From NCBI GenBank assembly GCA_003008705.1, contig PDUO01000085.1, forward strand, positions 5,779 to 69,778: a stretch of 64,000 bases of DNA, read 5' to 3'. Within the stretch, counting starts at the first letter, position 1. Every line of letters starts with the position of its first letter. The position numbers were made by a program, and so were the translations under genes. Below the pieces are notes generated by a model. It was not told the origin of the DNA and did no database searches. It saw only the letters and a list, made by a program, of their open reading frames with translations. Below are positions 47,117 through 58,846 of this stretch, in pieces. The DNA is from Pezicula radicicola. Its lineage: Eukaryota; Ascomycota; Leotiomycetes; Helotiales; Dermateaceae.

Positions 47117-47440
47117 GACAGAGTTGAGCGAATTCGTGAGCTTACCAGCAAGCTCAGTGACAAGCACCGTAGGGAGCAGTTTTCACGCCGTGCGCGAGAC
47201 GTGGGGTATACGCGCGAAAGCCATCATCTACAGACCTTGCCTAATGGTACTGTGCTTATGCTTGTACATCTCGAGTATGATGGAAACTTTCTCTTACTAC
47301 AGCAACACCTCGCAACTTACACCTCGAATGATGACTTCGACGAGTGGTGGGTGAAGGAGTATATCAGTATTGTTCGAAGAGACTCAAATAGCCATACCAA
47401 AGGCCTAGGACTGCCGCAGATTGAGACGTTATTTACCTAG
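47117..47440 (+). CDS. 5'-truncated small protein, about 107 aa, stop-free
   Basis: The frame runs from just after TAG 47114 through VERIRELTSKLSDKHREQFS, GYTRESHHLQTLPNGTVLML, VHLEYDG, ATYTSNDDFDEWW and VKEYISIVRRD to TAG near 47438. The alternation of amphipathic helix and beta strand, and the DDFDEWW phrase, recall small alpha/beta-barrel proteins (dimeric ferredoxin-like fold, as in DUF-type or ABM-like proteins); this is tentative. No start codon precedes it because the repeat copy ends exactly at its 5' side, so it is partial and probably not expressed as a normal gene. Unlike the neighbouring relics it has no internal stop. Confidence 0.4.
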   Translation, partial: DRVERIRELTSKLSDKHRREQFSRRARDVGYTRESHHLQTLPNGTVLMLVHLEYDGNFLLLQQHLATYTSNDDFDEWWVKEYISIVRRDSNSHTKGLGLPQIETLFT

Positions 47441-48835
47441 AATATTGACGAGGCAGGGCCCTCGGTATAATCCTAGAAGCCCCCGAACGACATTAGGCTC
47501 TGTTAGTTGCTTATATAGTAAAGTAAGCCTTTGTGGGATATTTCTGTGAGGGGATCTTGACTAATCTAAGCCAAGGCTAATAAAACCCCTAATCTATACG
47601 TGTTCGTCTATGATGCTAAGTGATTTACCTTATACAACCGATTAGTAATTGAACAGGTACCTCGTCTTCGCCCCAGAGAATAGTATTGTTTAGAAACGAT
47701 TTGAGGGCTATATCCTACTATGAATCTAGAGGAAAACAAAATTGTAAGTAGATTGGAGTACTGCTTTATAAACACTCAAAGGTTATTTGATCTCCGTCTA
47801 GTTAGTTGCCTTCTCGCCTGGCGGTAAGTAGGTTGTGTCTGGGTCGAGCGACCATATAGTACGCCCCCTAGTAGACTATAAGTGAAGATAAAATAAACTG
47901 TCTTGGAACTTGTAGACTTAACCTATTCTGTTTAGAACACGTGATTTCTTGTATATATAGTTTATCTAATTTATGTTCTGCTATTTTTAATTACCTTTTC
48001 TTTTGCAACTCTTGTATATAGAAACTGAAAGTGAATCTACTTGCTTACTTCTACCTAAGAGTCTCTTGCTAGAAGTCTATCAAATCGCTTTGTTACGTGA
48101 GGATACTTCTGTAAGAGGCTCGTATATCCTACATCTTTAACTATCTTGCTATACTTGTTCTCTTCTTTTATTTAAGTAGACTTACCTACTCAAACATAGG
48201 ATACTCCTTTAAATCATCCTCTGGAGGTACTAGTAGGGTTCCCTGACTAGTATACTTCTTCCTGATATACCTACTAGGTACTCTATTACTAAGTATACTT
48301 AAACCTTATTATCTCTACAGAAATATTGCTCGGTACTCGGCTTCTACGAGTAGTCCGAATAGTTAGTCTCGACGTTACGTTTCCTCTCTGTTAGCTTCAC
48401 AACTCTTGTAAACTATAGACAATCAAAGAGCCATCTTTGAAATCAATTTTCGTTTACTTACAGAAAACAGGCTAAATATTTCCGATGGTTTAAAGAAAGA
48501 ATAGTGATTTATTTATATAGGTCCCGAAAGCGATAATTAAAACAAAGTATGGGCCCTATCATCGAGAGACCTATCGGACTCTATATCGTTAGAGTTATCG
48601 TCGACTATGATTGGGTTTTCTGCTCAATGACTTTGCGGAGCCTCGGGGTCTATACTTTATCATCTATATAGAGTAGAGTTTCGAAGTAGCCTGTTGTAGT
48701 AGAGTTACGAGTTAAATAGCTTGGGCTTAACTTTATCGGCCTATAAATGCACTATAAGAGTGGTGTTTAGGCTTATGAATCAGGCTTATAAATAGCCTAA
48801 AACAGGAGCCTAAGATTTACTTGCAACTTATTGCG
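47441..48835. other. degenerate intergenic region
   Basis: No callable gene. CA and TG are reduced but present. The first exon(s) of the monooxygenase that follows, with its FAD-binding GxGxxG, would be expected here, but I cannot find them. Confidence 0.4.
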
Positions 48836-50570
48836 GTGCTGTATATATATATGAGTATCTTGTCACCACCATTACTTAGGATTTTCTCAGCAACAACGAA
48901 AACATCTTGTAAACGTTCAAGGTTTGTATACCCACCATATATTTACTTCCACCGATTGTAAGCTTAGACGAGAAGGGCAGAGGCTGAGTACCTTGACCAT
49001 TTTTCTAAGAACCTGATCTTGAATACACAGTACATTAGGGCAATAGACATACATTTAGTCACTTGCTATCTTGATTTTAAGTGTGATTTTCCCGGTTTCC
49101 TCCTCTTATATGAGGACATAATCACACAGGGACTTCACACTCGACACTGGCTCCTCCTTGCTGATCCAAAAACTGCTCTCCCTTGGGGTCAATTTTCCTT
49201 ACCTTGGTGAGAATTCCTTGATTGGCATAGTCATTGGTAGCTGTGATCACGGCCAGGCAGATTGTGCGGGGCTGTGACAGATATCGGTCCGTTATCTCTG
49301 CCATGAGTTCCACGTCGGCTTTGGTCACACCCTTCGTCTCGGTCTGTATAAGACCTGGGCCAGTGATCTTATCCGACGGTGTAAGCAAGGCGGGTGGAGT
49401 TGGAGAGCCTTTCGTGGAGGAGTGCGATATTTTTATCAACGCAACGGGCGCCTACAATAACCGGCGCGGGCCCACCATTCCAAACCGAAGCAGCTTTAAA
49501 GGGCAGATGCTTCATTCCGCTGTGTGGCCACAGGGGCTCAGTCTGAAGGGCCAAACGGTCGCACTGATTGGAAATAGTAGCACTGGAATCCAAATTCTAC
49601 CAGCTATCCTAAACGAAATATAGAAGGTCTATGTTTTCATACGCAACCGAACCTAGGTGACTGCAGGTTTGGCCTAGAGGTTTACCGGCCCTAATAGGAC
49701 CAACAAGTACTTCACTCCCGAGGAGTAAGATGCTTGGGCGAAAGATCCGGAAGCGTATCTATAGTACAGAAAGGAGATTGAGACTAAACTCAACATTCGC
49801 TTTCAGATGTTCATTCAAGCTTCCCAAGCTTAGAAGAATACGAGAAAATTCTCGACCGACCAAATGACGAAGAGGTTGGAAGCCAAGCCAGACCTCGTCG
49901 GCGAATTGGTTCCAGAGTTTCTTGTTGGGTTCTTGCTTCAACCTCGTATACGTTAGTTATATGATGACCAACTGATATGCTGATGATATAGTTGTCGACG
50001 ACCTACGCCCGGAATCGGTTATCTCGAGGCTCTCTGTTCCCCTAAAGTGCAGATTATATAGGGAGAAATCGATACATTCACCGAGACTAGCCTGACCTCA
50101 AACAGTGGCGCTCAGGCCAAGGTTGACACGATCAGCTGCGCTACAGGATTCAACATGGGCTTTGCACCGCGTTTCCCAGTCATCGGTGTTAATGGCACTG
50201 ATTTGCGAGAGAAATGGAATGCTGAACCCCCGGCTTCGTATTTGAGCGTCAACGCCGATGATATGCCCAATTACTTCATCTACATGGGTCCAGCAAGTCC
50301 GCTCGGCCATGGCTCGATCGTGGGCTCGATCGAAAAAGTCAGGTATATATCCGCCAGCTGATTTTCAAAATCCAGACCGAAAATTACAGTTCTGTTACCC
50401 CAAAAGCGAAGGTCGTCAAGGCATACCAAGCCCACGCCTTCAAATGGATCCGGAAGACGGTCTAGGATACTGACTGCGTTAGTACGTTCAAGAACAGCAC
50501 CAAGGGAGGCAAGGTTGCTTCTCTCCACCCAGGCTCGCGCTTGCACTATTTCGACCTCCTGGCTCTAGGC
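48836..50570 (+). pseudogene. Baeyer-Villiger-type flavin monooxygenase relic
   Basis: Key motifs: FKGQMLHSAVW (about 49483-49515), matching the BVMO fingerprint FxGxxxHxxxW; VALIGNSSTG (NADPH-binding GxGxxG with the second Gly changed to Ser); TISCATGFN; and a C-terminal GSRLHYFDLLAL. BVMOs insert oxygen next to a ketone using FAD and NADPH and are common tailoring enzymes. In one frame, stops stand at 49621 (Q), 49654 (W), 49675 (Q), 49726 (Q), 49762 (Q), 49831 (Q), near 49953, and 50059 (Q). A one-base shift near 50345 leads to the last part, with TAG 50463 at Trp. The N-terminal FAD Gly motif is not found; a piece near 48890 reading DFLSNNENIL may belong to it. The C-terminus breaks off near 50565. 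Confidence 0.85.
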
Positions 50571-50589
50571 AGGCTTGACTTGATTTCCC

Positions 50590-50935
50590 TAGGCGGCTCT
50601 GGGAAATGGGCTTGCTTGGTGGGGTGGCTGCGCAGAGGCTCGTAGAGTCAAGGAAGGGTTCTCGATGTGGTGCTCGACGTGGTGGTCTAGCAAAGTTCGA
50701 AATCGAAGCTGCGTAGGCTCGACTTCGAACTTAAGAAGAAGCTGCTTAAGCTCTTCTTGCTCCCGCTTACGTCTGTAATAGGCCTAGGCCTTCTCAATTT
50801 CAGGGTCGTTGATTCTATCGGCCTACCACTTATCCCACCACTCTGTTCCTTGCTCCTTGTTCTACCACTCCTCCTAACGTGCTTCCTCTATGGTGTGTGT
50901 ATATACGTAAATTGGTGGCGGATCTGCGCAAGAGG
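50590..50935 (-). pseudogene. Trp-rich charged protein relic
   Basis: On the minus strand one frame reads EEW, TAG, NKEQGTEWWDKW, TAG, ADRINDPEIEKA, TAG, AYYRRKREQEELKQLLLKFE, then VEPTQLRFRTLLDHH and HHIENPSLT. All breaks are TAG in a Trp-rich setting, so TGG-to-TAG is likely. It is basic/acidic and helical, possibly transposon-associated. The family is not recognised. It starts directly at the broken end of the BVMO relic. Confidence 0.4.
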
Positions 50936-51089
50936 AAAATCGGTATAATTGCCGACTTTCAAAGTGGCTGTCCTTGCTATTTGTAGGGCTACTAGTAGAA
51001 CCTCCACTAATTAGTGTTAGAATAAAATTAACTATTCGACGGGTAGACTAGTAGTAATTTCACTTAGTATACTTATTGTTAAAAGGTGT

Positions 51090-54000
51090 TAATTTAGTTA
51101 TCTATTAGAAGAAGACTATCTATAAGAGATATAGTCTTATAACTATATAAAACTAAGGGGCTAGTCCCCTTTAGACTAGGTTTATACTATAGTACTAGAA
51201 ATATAGTAAAATATAATAAAATATAAGGTATTTTATTCTAATACTAATTATTCTTTATAAATACTATTTATACTTATACTTATATATATATATACTAATA
51301 GTCTCTAATAAAAAAAGAAATTATAATATTTAAATATTATTATTTATTATAAGTAAAGTAAGAGAGAAAAGAAGAGAGAGAGATAATAAAGAAAATAAGA
51401 AACTAACTAAAGAGTTTTATATAATAGTTAGTATTTTTATTAATATTATAATATATATATTAAATAAATAAAAGAGAGAGTTAATATTAATAAACCTTAA
51501 AGAAGTTATAAAAGATAGAAAAAAATTAATTCTATTACTTATAAAACTAACTACCTTATATATAGACTAGTAGTATAAGTTAATTAAATAGATACTAGAT
51601 TATATAGAAACTAATTTTAAAGATAACTCTACCCTTTAGTTTATAAACCTAATATCTACTTATATACTATTTATAAGGTCTTTATTAATATTATCTAGTA
51701 ATTATATATTCTTTATATTAGAACTATAATATTAAATATATTCTTATTTTATCTCTTATATTATATAAAAATATCTTATATATATAAAGTAANTTATATA
51801 TACTTTATATATTTAAAATAGTTTATTTTATATANTATTTAAGTCTTTTATAATATCTCTTACTTTATATATTAAATCTATTAGTTAGTCTCTCTTTTAG
51901 ATAACTAGTACTTATAATTTACTTATTATATATATATAATTTCTATTAGTTTAAAGTTTAATAATTATAAGTCTAGGTATTTATTAATTATAATTAAAAT
52001 CTATTAAAATATACTAAAAATAGTTTAAATTAATATCTAAAGGTAATAAATTTATTATTTAATTTAAGCTTTTAATAAGAACTAATCTATTCTATTATAT
52101 TCTAGTACTAGAAGTAGTTTACTACTTTAAAATAATATTAAAATTAATAAATTAATATTAAAACTAACTATTTAAGTTATTTATAATTAGATCTATATTA
52201 AACTAGTTTAAATTATTTAAAATTAATATTTAGATATTAAATAAAGTTTTAAAATAAGTTTAATATATTTAATAAATTATTTAATACTACTAAAATTATA
52301 GTAGTCTTAAATATATTAAAAGACTAAGATTTATAGTTTTAAATTATTATTTTAATAGTTTATAAAACCTTATATAAGGTCTAATTATATATTAATCTAG
52401 ATTTAGATTTAGAACCTTAGATTTTATTTATTCTAAATTAATTTAATATATCTAAAATTTTAATTTAAATAAGACTAATAAGAACTAATATATTAGAATA
52501 GAATAAATTATAAAAGAATACTCTAAATATCTTTAAATTACTAAAGAACTAATAGAAATAATAGATCCTCTAATATAATAAAATAAATATTAATATTAAA
52601 GTTAAAAATAACTTTATATAAATAATAATTTTATAATTAAATTATTATCTTATAATAGATAAAATTAGTATTTAAAAATAATTATAACTATTATAAAATA
52701 AATTAAAATCTAAAGTTATTAATTAAACTTTTAATATTAAAGAATAATTTCTAAAATTAAAATATCTTAGAAAGGATTAAAATATTAATAAATAACTTTA
52801 AGAATAGAATAATATTTATATTAAAAGTAAGTAATTTAAATTAAAACTAATTATCTTTAATTAAATATTTATTAATTTTATAATTATAATAAAATAAAGA
52901 TTTAAAAGAAGATCTATATAAGTTAAAAACTAGACTAGATTTATAACCTAGTTAATAGATTATAAGAGTATTATAAAGCTTTCTAAATTACTAGTTAACT
53001 AAGCTAATATACTTATACTATATTTTTAACTCTTTAAGAGTATTTAAATAATAATAATTTTATATTTATAAAGAGCTCCTAAGGAGACTTTAATAAGTCT
53101 AAAAAGAAAGTACTAAAGTATCTATATAGTAAAAATTATTAGTATATTAATTATTTATACTTTATTAAAGATCTAAAGTTAAACTTCTCTTTAGACTTAG
53201 AGATAAAGAAGAAGATTATAAAAGTTATAAAATTAATAGAAACTAAGACTAAGATAGATACTATAATAGTATATACTAATAAGTTTAATAAGAAAAATAA
53301 AAAGCTAGATAATAAGACTAAACTAATTAAACTAGATTATTTTATAGTTAAGATAAAGAAATAAATTAAATAAGAATATAAATCTAATAATAATTTTAAA
53401 GAATATATATAATTAATATTTATATAAGTTTAATTATCTCTAGAAACTAAGGAATAAAAAGAATCTATATATAAATTAAAGTATTACTAGACTTTAGACT
53501 TTATCTCTAATATCTATATAACTAATTTAATTAATAACTTTTAAATTATCTAGATTATTAAACTAAAAGAAATTATTATTACTAGATATAATAAATATAA
53601 TATTAAAATCTTTAGATTAATAATAATTATTATTAATATCTTTANNNNNNNNNNNNNNNNNNNNNNNNNNNNNNNNNNNNNNNNNNNNNNNNNNNNNNNN
53701 NNNNNNNNNNNNNNNNNNNNNNNNNNNNNNNNNNNNNNNNNNNNNNNNNNNNNNNNNNNNNNNNNNNNNNNNNNNNNNNNNNNNNNNNNNNNNNNNNNNN
53801 NNNNNNNNNNNNNNNNNNNNNNNNNNNNNNNNNNNNNNNNNNNNNNNNNNNNNNNNNNNNNNNNNNNNNNNNNNNNNNNNNNNNNNNNNNNNNNNNNNNN
53901 NNNNNNNNNNNNNNNNNNNNNNNNNNNNNNNNNNNNNNNNNNNNNNNNNNNNNNNNNNNNNNNNNNNNNNNNNNNNNNNNNNNNNNNNNNNNNNNNNNNN

Positions 54001-56440
54001 NNNNNNNNNNNNNNNNNNNNNNNNNNNNNNNNNNNNNNNNNNNNNNNNNNNNNNNNNNNNNNNNNNNNNNNNNNNNNNNNNNNNNNNNNNNNNNNNNNNN
54101 NNNNNNNNNNNNNNNNNNNNNNNNNNNNNNNNNNNNNNNNNNNNNNNNNNNNNNNNNNNNNNNNNNNNNNNNNNNNNNNNNNNNNNNNNNNNNNNNNNNN
54201 NNNNNNNNNNNNNNNNNNNNNNNNNNNNNNNNNNNNNNNNNNNNNNNNNNNNNNNNNNNNNNNNNNNNNNNNNNNNNNNNNNNNNNNNNNNNNNNNNNNN
54301 NNNNNNNNNNNNNNNNNNNNNNNNNNNNNNNNNNNNNNNNNNNNNNNNNNNNNNNNNNNNNNNNNNNNNNNNNNNNNNNNNNNNNNNNNNNNNNNNNNNN
54401 NNNNNNNNNNNNNNNNNNNNNNNNNNNNNNNNNNNNNNNNNNNNNNNNNNNNNNNNNNNNNNNNNNNNNNNNNNNNNNNNNNNNNNNNNNNNNNNNNNNN
54501 NNNNNNNNNNNNNNNNNNNNNNNNNNNNNNNNNNNNNNNNNNNNNNNNNNNNNNNNNNNNNNNNNNNNNNNNNNNNNTAATAGAATTAATAGTATTATTA
54601 AAGAATAATAGATTATAAAATTAAATTAATAATATATTTATTAAATAGTTTTAAAATAAAGAAGATTTATTAATAAAAGTTATATTTAAAATAACTAGTT
54701 TATTATAAGTAATTTAGTTAGAAATTTAAAATTTAACTCTAATACTAAAAAAAGATTTATCTATAAATTTAAATTAATAACTCTTAACTCTTATTATAAT
54801 TATTTCTTTAGAATTATAATTTTTAAATCTTAATAATTTAATACTATTAAGTTTATTATCTATTCTTTTTAGAACTCTAAGTCTTTTAAATAAAATAAAA
54901 AATATTAATAATCTTTTTAATTTAATTTTAAAGTTTATATATAACTTTTAATATATAAAAAACTAAGGTATAAATTAAGTTTATAACTTCTTTTAAATTA
55001 TTATTAAATATAATCTCTCTTTTATTCTTACTAAAAAGTAAAATTAAAAGAATATTTATATAACTTAAATAATATAATTAGATAAGTTTTTAAAGTTTTA
55101 TTTTACTTTTTTAATAATTTATAAACTTATTTAAAACTAGTTTATATAACTCTATTATAATCTACTTTCTTTTAAGTTTAAATTATAAAAATAAATACTT
55201 AAGTATTTATAAACTTAAAGATTTATAAAGATAATTAAAAAGGAATAAATTATATTAATAAATAAAGATATATTTTAATATATAATACTAGAGGAATTTA
55301 TAATTAAATATATAAGAGAAAATAATATTAATTAATAATATAATCTATTATTCTTAATTTAAATATTTAAATATAAATTTAATTAAGATAAATATTTAAT
55401 TAAATATAAAATAAGACTTTATATATATAAAGATCTTTAAGAAATTAATAAAGAAATATATATAATTATATTAATTATATAAATCTTTTATATTATTTAT
55501 ATAATTATAGATTTATTTAATTTTAAAATTAAATAATATAATATTATTAATATCTTTATTAATATAAAACTATTTAATTTAATATTATATTAATTTCTAG
55601 AAGGATTTAAACTACTAGTAAACTAGAATTATATATTAAAAGATACTAGTTAAAAACTCTTTCTTATAATATAAATAACTTTATATAGTTTTAAAATATC
55701 TTTATATTATTAGTATTATCTTTTAATCTATATATTAGAAAAACTAGATATTTATTAAATATTTAAAATTAATTATTTATTTATTAATAAATAAATTAGA
55801 ATCTTATTCTTTATTAATAATATTTTATTTATTTATTATAAATATAATTAAATAAAAGTCTTTAAACTTAAATCTAAACTTCTTAATAAATTTAAAATTT
55901 ATAAATTAAATAATATTAATTACTTCTTTAGTATTAGAGTTATTTAAAATAAATCTAATAAGAAGTTTTAATTTATTTAAAATTCTTATATTAAAAAACT
56001 TATAATTAAATTTAATATAAATATCTTAAAAAAAGTATTATTAATATTTATCTTAATCTATAAATATCTTCTAAATAATAATAAATTTATAACTCTAAAA
56101 ATCTAAACTAAATATTAATAAAAGATAAATAATAACTTTAATATTATTTATACTAGATTAGATACTATATATTCTATATTAATACTAGTATAATTTCTAA
56201 AGAACCCTTTAAAACTCTATATAGTAATAGTTAATTAATTCTTAGAATATCTATAATATACCTAGTTCTAGACTCTTTTATATAATAAGAATAAATTAAA
56301 TAAACTAATTATAAACTTATATAATATATTTAATAATATAGTATATATAGATTATATATTAATATACTATAGTTTCTAAAACTATATAGAAATACTCTTT
56401 AAAGGGTTAATTTATTAGAAAGTAATAATATAAAGGAGTA
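51090..56440 (+). mobile_element. RIP-saturated Ty1/copia retroelement (AT isochore)
   Basis: I find no CA or TG from about 51090 to 56440 outside the N gap. In spite of that, + frames still show copia landmarks if transitions are allowed for. Near 53110-53170 the knuckle Cys codons have become Tyr (YLYSKNY pattern). It is followed by LDLEIKKKI and NKFNKKNKKLDNK, then YY-stop-TLD...SNIYITN at about 53480-53530, where protease WTLDSG is expected. After the gap, about 55580-55840 reads an RT-like stretch ending ILFFINNILF, as YVDD would become after G-to-A changes. It is one element or nested elements; LTRs cannot be resolved. This reading is inference from pattern, not an alignment. Confidence 0.65.
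53645..54577. other. assembly gap (933 N)
   Basis: Unbroken run of N inside the RIP-saturated block, between the protease-like and the RT-like traces; the integrase region would be expected here. Whether 933 is a true length or an estimate cannot be seen. Confidence 0.98.
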
Positions 56441-57244
56441 TTGGAAAGCAAGTAATAGTAGACTTGGCGAGGCGAGGGATCAAGGTGATTGGCTTAGATG
56501 TTCAAGCACCCACGTTACCTCTGTGTTCGTACTCTTGATCCCACTTGATAATTGCTATTCACCAGACAGAATGACTGAATCACGACGCGTAGCTTCGAAT
56601 ACATTTTTCTTTCAAGTCGACATCACGTCAGCCAGCAGTGTAATGGCAGTCACAAAGCAGATACGCAAGGCCACGGAAATCCAACTATTCTCATCAACAA
56701 TGCTGGCGTTGCCTCTGGGACTCTACTGCTAGATGATGACGCTGACGAGAAGATCCGACGTACTTTCAATGTGAACACAACCGCCCATTTCACACTGGTG
56801 AGAGAATTCGTCCCTAGCATGGTGCGCCATAATCATGGTCATATTGTCACTATTGCCAGCATGGCGAGCTTCCTCTCGCTTGGAGGTCTGGTTGATTACG
56901 CATACTCCAAAGCTAGCGCTCTTGCGTTCCACGAGGGCCTGACACAGGAACTGAGATACTGGTACAATGCTAGGAAAGTCCGCACAAGGTCCGTTAGGCT
57001 CCTCTTTCAAGTTATAGTAAACGGTAGCCCGGATCTCAGGCAAGTCTGGACAAGTCATCTTACCAGCTTCTGCAACTGCCTATACCAGCCTCAGAGGCTT
57101 GCCTTCATGGATCCAGGAGACGCTCAGGGGAGCAGGCTCAAGAATGATGATTGCGACGTCTTAATACTTGATCACATATCTTTTAGTTCGTTGGACAAAT
57201 GGATGGAATGTTGTAACATCGTTAAAACTGAGCAAGCTTATTGA
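56436..57244 (+). pseudogene. short-chain dehydrogenase/reductase relic cut by the AT block
   Basis: The frame reads SIGKQVIVDLARRGIKVIGL from 56434 on, that is the second half of the Rossmann GxxxGIG motif. It continues with FFQVDITSASSV, ILINNAGVASGTLLLDDDAD, FNVNTTAHFTLVREF, TIASMASFLSLGG (catalytic Ser) and VDYAYSKASALAFHEGL (catalytic Tyr and Lys). The C-terminus changes frame near 56975 and ends in frame as SGQVILPASATAYTSLRG with a stop near 57166; the ORF stop at 57242 belongs to the wrong frame. It resembles the SDR16C/RDH10-like group. The first Gly residues and the start codon lie inside or beyond the retroelement, so insertion or recombination removed the 5' end. Confidence 0.8.
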
Positions 57245-57524
57245 CATATCTGCACTTGTACCGATGCATCTACAGTTCCTTTGCGTGGAATAGAATAAAG
57301 ATGAACTAATGGTACCCCAAAATTAAAGCATCATTGGTGCATTCTCGGTCGCCTTACCGTTGAAGCAAGTCCCTAAATCGGTGAAGTGAGTCTAGTGCCA
57401 AGGCCCTTGATAATCTGACCAAATCACATTTTAGCCATCAAGTTCTCTGTCTACCAAGCGTAAAACAGGTCGACATTTATTTACTCTGAAAAAGATATCC
57501 ACCCTAAGAGAGGAGATTTTCTCA

Positions 57525-58846
57525 ATGGTACGAGATCCACCGTCAATGAGATCTTTCTATATGGGCCAGCCTCTTGAGCATTTTCTACTTACTGCGCTAA
57601 ACCTAAGTCTTTGGGTGACGTACAAAGTTGGGATCTATCCAAATTTTCTCAGTCCGCTTCGACATCTTCCAAAACCGAAGGTATGCCCTAGCACATCTCA
57701 GTATAGGTATTTAGAGAGACGTTTCACTTACAATGTGAGGGAGGATATCCGATCATTGGCCATGGCCTTTCCCAATTCAAAAACCCTCGAGGGAATGAAT
57801 ATCTCCAATTCATCAAAGATGTTCCCAACGATGGCCTCATTTATTTCAGAGGCTTTTTTAACAAAGACAAATTGCTCTTGACCAGTCCAAAAGCACTGGG
57901 CGAAGTCTTGGTCACCAGGCCTTATGATTTTGAGAAACCAGCGAAGAATCGTGGATTTTTGCGCCGTTTACTAGGCGATGGTTTAGTTGTTACTGAAGGA
58001 GATATTCATAAACACCAACGTAAACATATGTTGCCCATCTTCAGCTTCTGGCGCATCAAAGATTTATATCCTATATTCTAGGGAAAGTCTGTGGAGTTGA
58101 CAACTGCCCTCTCTGCCGAGCTGTTCGAAAACGATAAAGGCCTGCGCACCGACAATCCAGCATATGGGGTGACGGATACCGGTATTAGTTATTGGGCAAC
58201 GAAGGCTACATTAGATGTGATCGGTGTAGCGGGACTTGGTCGAGACTTTGATACCTTGCGGAACTCTGATGACAAACTCGTCCAAAACTACGAGGAAATT
58301 ACGGCTACAACTCTAGAGCTGAGTATTTTGTTCGCAGCATCCTTGCTCGTACCTCAATGGCTACTCGGATTCATATCTAGGGGCATTGACAAGCGCTTTA
58401 CTAGGGCCACCGAGATTCTACGACGAACATGTCGAACATTCGTGCGAGACAAAAGGGAAGTTCTTGCTTCAGGGAAGGACGAATCGATAGATGTCCTCTC
58501 CCAGTTGATGAAATCAAATGATTTTTCTGATGGCGAGCTGGTGGATCAGTTATTGACAATAATTGCAGCTGGGTAAGCCTCTTCCAATCATAGCCTTCCT
58601 CTATTTCCTGTCATTTAACTATTTTCTAACAATTTAAAGCCACGACACCACGTCTTCAACATTCACCTGGGCAACTTATCTCCTCGCAACCCATCCCGAA
58701 ATCCAGACCCGTCTCCGATCCGAAATTCACGCCGCCATTCCGTACAAATACTTCAAGGCGGGTAATATTGATTTCGATTTTGCCACTATTCTAGAATCCC
58801 TCCCTGTTCTCAATGCTGTTTGCAACGAAACGCTCCAATAGACTCG
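57525..58846 (+). pseudogene. cytochrome P450 relic B, 3'-truncated
   Basis: Exon 1 (57525-57680) ends LSPLRHLPKPK and is followed by intron 57681-57739 (GTATGC...TGAG). Exon 2 (57740-58572) starts GGYPIIGHGL, the proline-rich hinge, and carries LLGDGLVVTEGDIHKHQRK (helix C). Intron 58573-58639 splits the I-helix AG/HDTTSSTFTW. The only stop in exon 2 is TAG 58079, after LYPIF, at an expected Trp. Exon 3 stops at VLNAVCNETLQ near 58846, where the K-helix (NETLRLYP in relatives) should continue; Glu of ExxR, PERF and the heme Cys are missing because the sequence changes directly to the minus-strand PKS. The front two thirds are nearly clean, so truncation, not point mutation, killed it. Confidence 0.85.

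Noticed and set aside
51090..56440. AT-rich block as mitochondrial DNA insertion or centromere
   Set aside because: The dinucleotide pattern (no CA/TG, abundant TA) is that of RIP, and copia-like frames can be traced; no mitochondrial gene or rRNA/tRNA was recognised.
57164..57244. SDR C-terminus as given by the long ORF ending at 57244
   Set aside because: The frame with SGQVILPAS and LRGLPSWIQE, ending near 57166, fits the family; the ORF tail is out of frame after a shift near 56975.
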